This document shows, piece by piece, positions 45,782 through 53,668 of a stretch of DNA of 63,248 bases; position 1 is the stretch's first letter, and the number at the start of each line of letters is the position of its first letter. The notes beneath the pieces were generated by a model. That model saw only the letters and a program-made list of their open reading frames with translations, was not told the DNA's origin and searched no databases. A program made the position numbers and the translations under genes. Location: contig JAJDAH010000077.1 in assembly GCA_029261965.1 (NCBI GenBank), forward strand, positions 1 through 63,248, read 5' to 3'. Source of the stretch: Polyangiaceae bacterium (GTDB taxonomy: Bacteria > Myxococcota_A > Polyangia > Polyangiales > Polyangiaceae).

Positions 45782-45800
45782 GACCGCCAGTTGGGCGGTC
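45782..45800 (+). terminator. Hairpin behind the small membrane-protein gene
   Basis: GACCGCC and GGCGGTC form a perfect 7-bp stem around AGTTG, 9 bases after the stop. No T-run follows, so it may stabilise the mRNA end rather than terminate. The remaining gap to 45894 shows nothing. Confidence 0.4.
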
Positions 45801-45894
45801 GAGGGAGAACGAAAACCGAGCCGCGGACTCTTTGCCGGGCGAAGGTCGAGCCTGCACTTGCGAGACTTCGCGCCGCGCGCGAACGGCGGACGGT

Positions 45895-46383
45895 TCAGGC
45901 TGCCGCGAGCGAGCCCTCGAGCCGGAGCAAATGTCGCTTCAGGTCGAGACCGCCTCCGTATCCGACCAACTTCCCCGAGCTGCCGATGACACGATGGCAG
46001 GGCAGAACGATGGGCAAGGGGTTCGCGCCGTTCGCCGCACCGACGGCACGTGACGCCGTGGGCCGTCGGATCCGTCGCGCGAGCTCGCCGTACGTGGTCG
46101 TCACGCCATAGGGGATCGTTTCCAACGCGCGCCATACGCTCTTCTGAAAGCGTGTTCCCTCCGGCGCCAAATCGAGATCGAACCGGTCGAGACGACCGGC
46201 GAAGTACGCGCGCAGCTGTCGAATCGTCTCGCGATGCGGTTTCGCATCGCGCACCCAATCCGGCTCGGGAGCGCGAGACCGGTCACCACATTGAAAGCTC
46301 AACAGGGTCAGACGTTCACCCTGAGCCGCCAGGAGGATCTCGCCAAGCGGCGTGTCGATGAAGGTGTAGGCAATGTCGGTCAT
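45895..46383 (-). CDS. ogt: Methylated-DNA--protein-cysteine methyltransferase
   Basis: A 162-residue suicide enzyme that takes the methyl group from O6-methylguanine. The acceptor cysteine is C129 in L-P-C-H-R-V; the helix-turn-helix arginine finger lies in the preceding S-R-A-V-G-A-A-N-G-A-N motif. The open frame continues far upstream through the next gene and repeats, but the start at 46383 overlaps the stop of the Ada/AlkA gene (ATGA), the expected coupling. Confidence 0.95.
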   Translation of the reverse strand: MTDIAYTFIDTPLGEILLAAQGERLTLLSFQCGDRSRAPEPDWVRDAKPHRETIRQLRAYFAGRLDRFDLDLAPEGTRFQKSVWRALETIPYGVTTTYGELARRIRRPTASRAVGAANGANPLPIVLPCHRVIGSSGKLVGYGGGLDLKRHLLRLEGSLAAA

Positions 46384-47813
46384 GAGAAGCTCCTCCAGAG
46401 ATGCATCGCGGCGTAGGCACGCCAGGGTCGCCAAGCTTCCGCCCGGGCCGCGAGCTGTCTCGGAGTCAGCCGGGTGCCGTTCGACGCCGCATCGAGCAGC
46501 GCGATGTCGCTCGCGGGAAAAGCATCCGGCTCGCGCAGCACGCGCATGCCGATGTATTGAGCCGTCCAGGGGCCGATGCCGGGAATCGCGAGCAAGGCTT
46601 CGATCGATTTCTCCGCGGCCCCGTCGAAATCGATGACCCCATCCGCCCACGCTCGAGCGAGCCGGCGCACCGTGAGCGCACGATTTTTCGTCAAACCCAC
46701 GCCGCGGAGGTCGGCTTCCGCCAGCGTGTCGGCAGTCGGGAAAAGAAGCCGCGGCCCCGACTCGTCGAGGTTCGCCACTCCTCGACCATGTTTGGCCGCG
46801 AGGCGACCGGCAAACGTGGTGGCGGCTTTCACGCTCACCTGTTGCCCGAGGACCGCTCGCACCGACAGCTCGAACCCATCCCACGCCCCCGGCACTCGCA
46901 GCCCCGGCCGACGCTGCACCAACTCGCGAAGGCCGACCTGCTGGCCAAGGAATCCGTCTATCGATGCCGAGTCGGCGCCGAGATCGAACATCGCCCGAAC
47001 CCGCGCGACCACTACCGCGAGCGACGTCGGCTCGAGCGATTCGGTTTCGACTTCCACGGAGTTTTCGTTCTCGATGGGCGTTACGCGAAGAATGGAGGCT
47101 GTTGCTCCTATTTCGATGCTGCGCTCGTAGCGATTGCCGACGACCCGTTCGACGCCGGGCGTCGCGCGAAGCGAACAAAACTCGAGAAGAGATCGCCAGT
47201 CGAACGGCGGACGAAACGCGAGCCGCAGCTTCACCGTACCGCCGGAGGGGACGCGTCCTACTTTTCTGAGTTCCGACGGCGAGCGCGCGTAAACATCGAG
47301 GAAGGTCGCGTTGAAACGCCGGACGCTCGAAAATCCAGCGGCGCTCGCCACCTGCGTCAGCGGCAGCAACGTTTCGTCGATCAGCTTCTTCGCGAAGTGC
47401 AATCGCCGCGTCTGAGCCACGGCTACCGGCGACGCACCCAGATGTTTGACGAAAATGCGGCGGAGCTGCCGCTCGCCGACGCCGAGTCTGGCCGCCAGCT
47501 CCTCGACACCGCCGCCGTCGAGCGCGCCCTCCGAGATGAGCCTCAGTGCCCGGGCCAGCGTCGCCGAGCTCCCCGCCCAGGCCGGAGTGCCGGGCGCCGA
47601 CTCCGGGCGACAGCGAAGACACGGACGAAAGCCCGCGTGCCCGGCGGCGGCCGCCGACGGAAAAAACTCGACGTTCTCCGCCCGCGGCGGTTTGACCGGA
47701 CAGATCGGACGGCAATAGATCCCAGTCGTCCGCACGCCGATGAAGAATCGGCCGTCGAATCGGGGATCGCGAGCCTGTCGGGCTCGCTCGCAGATGATGG
47801 GGTCGAGAGTCAC
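46380..47813 (-). CDS. Ada-type regulator fused to AlkA DNA glycosylase
   Basis: A 477-residue three-part DNA repair and regulatory protein. Residues 1-75: Ada methyl-phosphotriester domain with C34, C38, C65 and C68 binding zinc. Residues 85-185: AraC helix-turn-helix domain. Residues 195-477: AlkA N-terminal and helix-hairpin-helix glycosylase domains, with I-P-G-I-G-P-W-T-A and the catalytic aspartate in F-P-A-S-D. This combination (AdaA-AlkA) senses methyl damage, activates its own operon and removes alkylated bases. The following ogt overlaps by 4 bases, giving an adaptive-response operon. Confidence 0.95.
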   Translation of the reverse strand: MTLDPIICERARQARDPRFDGRFFIGVRTTGIYCRPICPVKPPRAENVEFFPSAAAAGHAGFRPCLRCRPESAPGTPAWAGSSATLARALRLISEGALDGGGVEELAARLGVGERQLRRIFVKHLGASPVAVAQTRRLHFAKKLIDETLLPLTQVASAAGFSSVRRFNATFLDVYARSPSELRKVGRVPSGGTVKLRLAFRPPFDWRSLLEFCSLRATPGVERVVGNRYERSIEIGATASILRVTPIENENSVEVETESLEPTSLAVVVARVRAMFDLGADSASIDGFLGQQVGLRELVQRRPGLRVPGAWDGFELSVRAVLGQQVSVKAATTFAGRLAAKHGRGVANLDESGPRLLFPTADTLAEADLRGVGLTKNRALTVRRLARAWADGVIDFDGAAEKSIEALLAIPGIGPWTAQYIGMRVLREPDAFPASDIALLDAASNGTRLTPRQLAARAEAWRPWRAYAAMHLWRSFS

Positions 47814-47899
47814 GGTCGAACCGGTGGCATGGTGCCGCGATTGCGCCCGGCGGGCTGGCCATTTTCGGACCTGGTCGTGAACGCGGCGGGGCGGGGTTG

Positions 47900-48061
47900 G
47901 GCGGCGAGGCGGGGTTCGGCGGCGGGGCGGAGTTCGGCGGCGGGGCGGAAGTCGGCGGCGGGGCGGAAGTCGGCGGCGGGACGGAAGTCGGCGGCGGGGC
48001 GGAAGTCGGCGGCGGGGCGGAAGTCGGCGGCGGGGCGGAAGTCGGCGGCGGGGCGGGAAGC
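47900..48061. repeat. Nine tandem 18-bp units
   Basis: Units follow GGCGGCGGGGCGGAAGTC with few changes; the first (GGGGTTC end), second (GAGTTC) and last (GGGAAGC) are the most diverged. Pure G-rich strand composition could form G-quadruplex-like structure. Number may vary between strains. Confidence 0.85.
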
Positions 48062-48228
48062 ATGCCCCTCGAAATGTTGTGGATCGTCACACTTGGGGGC
48101 CGATGCTTGGCCATGCCGCTCGAATTGTTGAGCTGAGCAACATTTTTGGGGGGATGCTTCGGCCCGCCTTTGACGGAAGCGAACCGGCTGCGTGTTTTTC
48201 TCTTGGGTATGCTTCGGCTCGCCTTTGA
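48061..48228. repeat. Two pairs of imperfect direct repeats
   Basis: CATGCCCCTCGAAATGTTG (48061-48079) recurs at 48112-48130 with 17 of 19 bases identical. ATGCTTCGGCCCGCCTTTGA (48154-48173) recurs at 48209-48228 with one change. They could be eroded copies of a small repeat element or binding sites before the reductase gene. Confidence 0.6.
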
Positions 48229-48362
48229 TCGAACGCTAGCGGCCTGCGACGTCACGTCAGCTTCGCGAGCTGGCTCCACTCACCCGCTACGGCAGCCACG
48301 CGCTCGCGAGATCACGCCGCGACCCTGGCGGTCTCACCGCCGACGCCCTAGGAACCCAGACC

Positions 48363-49343
48363 ATGAGCAATCGCGAAAGCATCCGCCTCGGGCGCACGGG
48401 ACTTCGAGTGAGCCGAATTTGCCTCGGCACCATGAATTTCGGGCCTTTCACGACCGAGCCTGATTCGTTTCGCATCATGGATCGCGCCGTCGACGAGGGG
48501 ATTCACTTCTTCGACACGGCCAATGTCTACGGACGCACGTCGGGCAAAGGGGCGACCGAGAAGATCGTGGGCAATTGGCTCGCGCAGGGGGACGGGCGGC
48601 GCGAGAAGGTGGTGCTGGCCACGAAGGTTTATGGCCGCATGGGGGACGGCGCGAACGACGCTCGCCTGAGCGCGCGGCACATTCGGCAGGCGTGCGAAGA
48701 GAGTTTGAAACGTCTCAAGACCGACCACATCGATCTCTACCAAATGCACCACGTCGACCGCGACACCCCGTGGGAAGAGATCTGGCAGGCGTTCGAGCAA
48801 CTCTCGCGAGAAGGAAAAGTCCTGTACTTCGGCAGCAGCAACTTCGCCGCGTGGCAGATCGTCAAGGCCAACGCCGCGGCGAAAGACCGGCACTTGCTCG
48901 GCATCGTGAGCGAGCAGAGCATCTATCACCTCAACAACCGAACCGTGGAGCTCGAGGTTTTGCCGATGTGCCACGCGGAGGGGGTGGCCGTACTACCGTG
49001 GAGCCCTCTCGGCGGAGGCGTTCTCGCCGGCGCTTTGAAAAAGGCGGAAGAGAACCGGCGCGGCTCCGATTTCATCAAGGAGCGCGTCGCGAAGCTCCGA
49101 CCTCAGCTCGAACGCTACGAGGGCCTTTGCGACGAGCTGGGTCACCACCCCGCCGAAGTCGCGCTCGCGTGGACGCTTTGTCACCCCGCGGTCACGTCTC
49201 CCATCATCGGACCACGCACCCTGGAGCATTTCGAAGCCGGATTGCGCGGCCTCGACGTCGAACTGGGAGAGGAGACGCAGAAGAAGTTGGAAGAGATTTT
49301 CCCGGGTCCCGGCGGCGCCGCGCCCGAAGCGTACGCTTGGTAG
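48363..49343 (+). CDS. Aldo/keto reductase
   Basis: A 326-residue NADPH-dependent TIM-barrel oxidoreductase. The catalytic tetrad is D51, Y56, K88 and the histidine in Y-Q-M-H-H near residue 126. Sequence is closest in style to the YghZ/Kv-beta-like branch (T-G-L-R-V-S, S-P-L-G-G-G, N-N-R). Substrate unknown. The TAGCTA palindrome at its end supplies its stop and that of the convergent channel gene. Confidence 0.93.
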   Translation: MSNRESIRLGRTGLRVSRICLGTMNFGPFTTEPDSFRIMDRAVDEGIHFFDTANVYGRTSGKGATEKIVGNWLAQGDGRREKVVLATKVYGRMGDGANDARLSARHIRQACEESLKRLKTDHIDLYQMHHVDRDTPWEEIWQAFEQLSREGKVLYFGSSNFAAWQIVKANAAAKDRHLLGIVSEQSIYHLNNRTVELEVLPMCHAEGVAVLPWSPLGGGVLAGALKKAEENRRGSDFIKERVAKLRPQLERYEGLCDELGHHPAEVALAWTLCHPAVTSPIIGPRTLEHFEAGLRGLDVELGEETQKKLEEIFPGPGGAAPEAYAW

Positions 49344-50261
49344 CTACTCCGCAGGGACTGCTGGGGGTGAAGAATCGGCGCGTGCGGCGCGCCTCGCCAC
49401 CCGTGCCAGAACCTTCTGTAGGTCCGCGAGCTGGTTCTGGAGTTCGACGAGCTCGTGCTCGACCGAAGGCGCGCTACCCCTCTCGATCGCCTCGGCGTAC
49501 TCCGAATCGGCGGACTCGCGCTGCGCTTCGTCCATGCCGGTCATGATGACGCCGATGAACAAGTTGAGGATAATCATCGTACCGAAGAGCACGAAGGTGA
49601 CGAAGAACAGAGGCGAGACCACGGGCAGCGCGTCCGGCGACGTACAGAGCGCTTCGTTGCTCGCGTAGCCGTATTGGTCGCAACCGAACATGTTGATGTA
49701 CATGATATCGGTCCAGTCCTCGAGGGTCACGATGCGGAACAAGGAGAGCATCGATATCTGGAGCGTGCCGAAGTGAACCGGATCGTTTTTTCCGAAGATG
49801 AAAACCGCAGCGACGCCATAGACGTAGAACAAGAGAACCAAGAGCACCGAAACGTAAGCCATGGAGGGGATGCTCTTGAGTAGCGCGCTGACGAGGATCT
49901 GTAGCTTGGGCAGTGCACGCACCAGCTTGAGCACACGGAGGAGACGGGCGAGGCGGAGCACGGTGACGTACTGGCTGGAGATGGGCATGAAGCACGCCGC
50001 CACGATGAGGAAATCGAACACGTTCCAACCGTCGCGAAAGTAGTTCCAAGGCTTGCTGCCCTCGGCGCCCATCTTGACGACGATTTCGGCGACGAAGATC
50101 CAGAGCACGCTCTGGTCGAGCAGATGCAAGAGCCCGTGATGACGGGCGACGATGTCGGGGTAGGTCTCGACCCCGACGAGCACGCCCGCGCACAAGATCA
50201 CCAGCGTGATGAAGTTTTGAAAGTTCGAAGAATTCGCGATCAGTTTGAACCACTGCGTCAT
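49344..50261 (-). CDS. Single-domain voltage-gated cation channel (NaChBac/BacNav type)
   Basis: A 305-residue inner-membrane channel subunit that should form homotetramers. Six transmembrane helices are seen. S4 carries the regular gating charges R-L-A-R-L-L-R-V-L-K-L-V-R. The pore loop filter reads T179-L-E181-D182-W-T-D185. BacNav sodium channels have T-L-E-S-W-S; the engineered calcium-selective CaVAb has T-L-D-D-W-S-D. This filter has acidic residues at the same added positions, so calcium permeation is likely (inference). The turret after the filter is long, with two cysteines. The C-terminus forms a coiled coil. Start 50261 has a GAGGAG site in front. Confidence 0.93.
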   Translation of the reverse strand: MTQWFKLIANSSNFQNFITLVILCAGVLVGVETYPDIVARHHGLLHLLDQSVLWIFVAEIVVKMGAEGSKPWNYFRDGWNVFDFLIVAACFMPISSQYVTVLRLARLLRVLKLVRALPKLQILVSALLKSIPSMAYVSVLLVLLFYVYGVAAVFIFGKNDPVHFGTLQISMLSLFRIVTLEDWTDIMYINMFGCDQYGYASNEALCTSPDALPVVSPLFFVTFVLFGTMIILNLFIGVIMTGMDEAQRESADSEYAEAIERGSAPSVEHELVELQNQLADLQKVLARVARRAARADSSPPAVPAE

Positions 50262-50352
50262 CTCGGTCTCCTCGCCGCCTCCTCCCGAGGCGCGCGCAAT
50301 CGCGCGGGAAGCTACCCGGAAATGGCCGCAGTTCAACCCGAGTTTGTGGACG

Positions 50353-51072
50353 CTATCCCTGGCCGCGAAAAACGATGAGGTAGAAGCCGGACGCGGAGAC
50401 GATGCCGTGCACGATGATTCCTATCCATGCGTTCTGACGACGCTGCACCACCCAAGGGAGGATGAAGAGGATCGGAAGCAGGTTGACCATCGAAAGGCCG
50501 TAGGGCACGTGCAACATGGTCCACAAGAGCCCGTTGCCCGCCCACGCGAGGCGGCCCATGCCCGCTTGCATGCGAGGCAGCAAGTAACCGCGCCACATGA
50601 GCTCCTCCCCCCCGATGCCGCAGAAAAGAAACGCCGCGTGCACCCCGAGGATCCAGGTTTCGCCGTCGGCTAGCTTTCGGTAGCCGAGAGCCGGGGGATT
50701 CGCATCGAAGTGGAAGCCGGCGGTCTTGCTGAGCCAGAGCATGAAAAAGAGCACGCCTCCGGAGAGCATCGAGACGACCACCAGCGTGCCTAGGGCCCAA
50801 AGCAGATCGCCGCCCGAAGGTGTATTAAGCCACATGCGTTCTCGGAGCGCGGACCACTCGTAGCCCTCGCGACGGAAACCGACGAACGCACCGACGAGCA
50901 ACAAAAAGAAAATCGCTCCCACCGCGATCATGTGCGCCGCGATTTGCGGAATGCCCGCGCTGACCATCGGCGGGATGAGCACGTAGACCGCCACCGTAAT
51001 CGCCGCCGTCGCGGCACCGAATACGGCAAACGCGCCGCCGAATGAGAGGCCCGCGGGGGCCTTACCAGTCAC
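50353..51072 (-). CDS. CPBP family intramembrane metalloprotease
   Basis: A 239-residue membrane protein with about seven helices. The family motifs are G-E-E-L-M-W-R-G-Y (catalytic glutamates and arginine), L-H-V-P-Y and I-V-H-G-I-V-S, so it should be active. CPBP (Abi, Rce1-like) enzymes act as prenyl-protein or bacteriocin-related proteases; target here unknown. Its start overlaps the Rieske gene stop by 11 bases. Confidence 0.92.
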   Translation of the reverse strand: MTGKAPAGLSFGGAFAVFGAATAAITVAVYVLIPPMVSAGIPQIAAHMIAVGAIFFLLLVGAFVGFRREGYEWSALRERMWLNTPSGGDLLWALGTLVVVSMLSGGVLFFMLWLSKTAGFHFDANPPALGYRKLADGETWILGVHAAFLFCGIGGEELMWRGYLLPRMQAGMGRLAWAGNGLLWTMLHVPYGLSMVNLLPILFILPWVVQRRQNAWIGIIVHGIVSASGFYLIVFRGQG

Positions 51073-52288
51073 ATTTGAAGCCGGGACGGCAGAACTGCTC
51101 GTAGAAGTGGCGGTTCTTCATCACCTTGTCGTTCTTGCAGAGGTGCGGCTTGTGCCTCATCACGCGAGTCCGCCAGATCCAACGATCGTCTTGGAAAGCG
51201 TGGTCCATGTTGTCCGTGAGGTACCAGAGCAGGAACCGCGGTGTCTTCGGGTGCGCGTAGCAAGCGTATTCGATGTGCAGCACTCGCGGCTTCACCGGCG
51301 TGAGGCTCTGAACGACCATGATGTCGGTGTCGGGATCGTTCTTTTCCGGCCAACCGAAACGCATGTAGGTGAGACTGCCGGGCCCGCAGAACGTCGCGTG
51401 GGTCGTGATGACCGTGCCTTTGACGCGCTTCTTGAAGAGCCTGAGGATCGCGTGCTGCTCGAGGTACGACAGGTGCTTGCCGCCGTTCGACTCGGTCCCG
51501 AGCGTGTAGTCCTGAAAGAACATGTCTATTTCGAGACGACCGCCCATGAGCGCGCCGCGCCGGGCGCCGGAGAGCTTGCCTAGAAGCGGCCCAAGAACCG
51601 GGATGTGGATGTCGCGATGAAAAACTCGGAAGTGCGTCAGGTCTCCCGCGTTGTCCATGTAGTCGAGCAAGTGGGCGGGTAGCGGCGTCGACGGCTTCTT
51701 CATGTAGCGCAAGCTGAAGCGCCCTTCGTCGACTTCGGGGATCGAGAGCGGCTGGTAGGGCGGCTGCTTGACGTCGGTCGGGTCGGCGTTGTTCACGTCG
51801 GGATCGAAGTACAGCATCACCATGCCGTACTGCTCTAGAGTCGGCCAACGCCGGACGCGCGCCGCCGTCTTCTGCTTGGGTTTGAACGGGGCGGAACCTG
51901 CACCATCCGGAGAATGGATGAGCTGACACACTCCCGTCTTGCCGGCGTACTGCCACCGATGAAACGGGCACTCGACGTTGTCACCGACGACGCGGCCGCC
52001 GATACCGAGATGCGCGCCGAGATGCGGGCAATGGGCATCGAGAACGTGGACCTCGTGGTCGTTGGCGCCACGGAACATGACGAAGTCGTGGCCCAGAGCT
52101 CGAACGGGGACGGGGTCCGCGCCGGCCTCGAGCTCGTCGGACATCGCGAGCTTGTACCAACCCTTCGGGAACGGGTCCGGCCACCCGTCACCGTAGGCCT
52201 CTTCGGCTTTGCCCACGTCGTATTCGACGGGGGTGCGCACACCACGAACGATGCCAGGGGTGCGACGGGATAGAAGGTTCGAGATCAT
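51062..52288 (-). CDS. Rieske non-heme iron oxygenase, KshA / DAF-36-like
   Basis: A 408-residue enzyme. The Rieske motif C-P-H-L-G-A-H ... C-P-F-H-R-W lies at about residues 85-112. The non-heme iron site is in D-N-A-G-D-L-T-H-F-R-V-F-H (Asn/Asp-x2-His-x4-His). Overall sequence resembles 3-ketosteroid 9-alpha-hydroxylase oxygenase and the cholesterol 7-desaturase Neverland/DAF-36, so a sterol substrate is plausible; some myxobacteria make sterols. A ferredoxin reductase partner is not in the window. The start is ATG 52288. Confidence 0.88.
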   Translation of the reverse strand: MISNLLSRRTPGIVRGVRTPVEYDVGKAEEAYGDGWPDPFPKGWYKLAMSDELEAGADPVPVRALGHDFVMFRGANDHEVHVLDAHCPHLGAHLGIGGRVVGDNVECPFHRWQYAGKTGVCQLIHSPDGAGSAPFKPKQKTAARVRRWPTLEQYGMVMLYFDPDVNNADPTDVKQPPYQPLSIPEVDEGRFSLRYMKKPSTPLPAHLLDYMDNAGDLTHFRVFHRDIHIPVLGPLLGKLSGARRGALMGGRLEIDMFFQDYTLGTESNGGKHLSYLEQHAILRLFKKRVKGTVITTHATFCGPGSLTYMRFGWPEKNDPDTDIMVVQSLTPVKPRVLHIEYACYAHPKTPRFLLWYLTDNMDHAFQDDRWIWRTRVMRHKPHLCKNDKVMKNRHFYEQFCRPGFKCDW

Positions 52289-52355
52289 GAAGGGGGAAGC
52301 AGCATAGCGCGGGCCATCGAGATCTCAACTGACGAAGTCTCACCGCGCCAAACGT

Positions 52356-53174
52356 CTACTTGCGCGACCAGCCGACGATCTTCCGCGTAGCGGCATCGAG
52401 CTCGGGTTTGGCCGCCATGAGCTTCTGGAACGTCTTGTTCCTCACGGTGCCCGCGCCGGGGAGGTCGCAAGTGTGACCGCTGCCGTACATCGAATACATG
52501 CCGTAGGACCACGAGGCGCTGGACGTGCACGCTCCACGGGCTCGAGCGAGCATGCGCATGCCGGTCTCGAAACACCGGCCAAGCGCAACCGGGGACGTCC
52601 CGAGCAAGGACTTGGCGAGTTTTTCGCGACGCTTGGAGCTGTCGGCGATCGCGCGGCGATCCGCCTTCGGCACCCAACTCGCGTAGAGCGGGGCTTGGCG
52701 CGGCGACACCTGCACGAGGCAAGCTTCACGCGCTGGCCCGCGACCGTGCGGCAACTCACCGAGCTGCACGTCTCGCCGAAGGCCCGACTCGTGCAGCGCC
52801 ACCGCAAGCGTGGCCAGACCCAAGGACCGAGACGAGCCCGGCCAGTCGAGAGGCACGCACGCTTTTTTCTCGGCGGACTGGGCTCTGCAAGCGGCGAGTC
52901 GCTCCGCGGTGTCGGCGATGGCCACTGCAATGCCCGCGAACCGGCGAATCGCCGACTCGCGCGATTCGATCCTCACCCACGCGCGCCGCGACGGAGACCA
53001 TCGCGGTGCTCGACAGTACATCTTGGGCTCGGCACAAACGCGCCGCGGCTCGCACGTCGGATTTTTTTTGCTCCGACCGCACTCCGGCATGACTTCGAGC
53101 GAGTACGGTGACGCACCGGGAGCGGCTTCGGCGATCGCGAGAGCCAAAATCGCTTCGGCAAGGACGCTGGCCAT
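52356..53174 (-). CDS. Secreted protein with possible lysozyme-like domain
   Basis: A 272-residue protein with a short signal-like N-terminus (A-E-A-I-L-A-L-A-I-A-E-A). It has about eleven cysteines. The middle A-L-H-E-S-G-L segment, followed by a short charged loop and W-S-Y-G-M-Y near the C-terminus, recalls the catalytic Glu region of lytic transglycosylase-like folds; this is a weak inference. Divergent from the lipoprotein gene at 53312. Confidence 0.7.
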   Translation of the reverse strand: MASVLAEAILALAIAEAAPGASPYSLEVMPECGRSKKNPTCEPRRVCAEPKMYCRAPRWSPSRRAWVRIESRESAIRRFAGIAVAIADTAERLAACRAQSAEKKACVPLDWPGSSRSLGLATLAVALHESGLRRDVQLGELPHGRGPAREACLVQVSPRQAPLYASWVPKADRRAIADSSKRREKLAKSLLGTSPVALGRCFETGMRMLARARGACTSSASWSYGMYSMYGSGHTCDLPGAGTVRNKTFQKLMAAKPELDAATRKIVGWSRK

Positions 53175-53311
53175 TCGAGTGCAGCATAGCGCATGAAACG
53201 CTCACGCCGGAATCCAGCATGAGTAGACGTGCCCGCGCTCGTCGCGACGTCGATTCGCAACGCCGCCGCGCTCGCTTTCTGTGGAGTCGCCGAGCTACGC
53301 TCCGCGATAAC

Positions 53312-53668
53312 GTGACCCGAAAACTCGACCAAAATCTCCGAGCGGCGTGGGGGCGCCGAGTGGTGCTGACGCTGTTCAGCACACTCGCACTCGGTGCCTG
53401 TGGCTCGCCGGATGAACCAACGGGAGCCGAGGCAAAAAGGCCAAAGGCCACCGCGAGGAAAGTTCTGCCCGTAGCACGAGCGCCGGTCACCGAGCGCGAC
53501 GAGCCGAGCGTGAAAAAGAAAGCCGACGGAACCGTCGTCATCCGTGTGCCCAAGCGAATGCAGCACACGACAATCGCGCGCATCGGTCCCGACGGGGAGC
53601 TCGTCACCGAGTGCGGCACCGGTGAAAAGGCCGACCTCTTGCACCCGAGCCACCGGAGCCGACGTTGA
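53312..53668 (+). CDS. Small lipoprotein upstream of the metalloprotease
   Basis: About 118 residues from GTG 53312. The signal ends in L-A-L-G-A-C, a good lipobox, with an R-R-V-V-L-T-L-F hydrophobic stretch before it. The mature part is basic and of low complexity with a short I-R-V-P-K-R segment. ATG 53219 is an alternative start but would place 55 charged residues before the signal peptide. The stop overlaps the TTG start of the metalloprotease gene (TTGA at 53665-53668), so the lipoprotein may be its partner or inhibitor. Confidence 0.7.
   Translation: MTRKLDQNLRAAWGRRVVLTLFSTLALGACGSPDEPTGAEAKRPKATARKVLPVARAPVTERDEPSVKKKADGTVVIRVPKRMQHTTIARIGPDGELVTECGTGEKADLLHPSHRSRR

Larger units (their letters stand above)
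47814..48362. other. Intergenic repeat field, no gene accepted
   Basis: About 550 bases between the divergent adaA/alkA and aldo/keto reductase genes. It holds nine 18-bp units (47900-48061), then two pairs of imperfect direct repeats. The repeats keep frames open on both strands (G-G-G-A-E-V one way, A-P-P-P-T-S the other), but neither has a credible start, ribosome binding site or domain. Confidence 0.6.

Noticed and set aside
47897-48136. Small G-G-G-A-E-V repeat protein
   Set aside because: Open only because of the 18-bp repeats; no ribosome binding site; either strand is equally open.
46384-48279. Upstream extension of the ogt frame through the Ada/AlkA gene and 18-bp repeats
   Set aside because: Only the last 162 residues match a family; the rest is antisense-like, Arg/Ser-rich, or A-P-P-P-T-S repeat.
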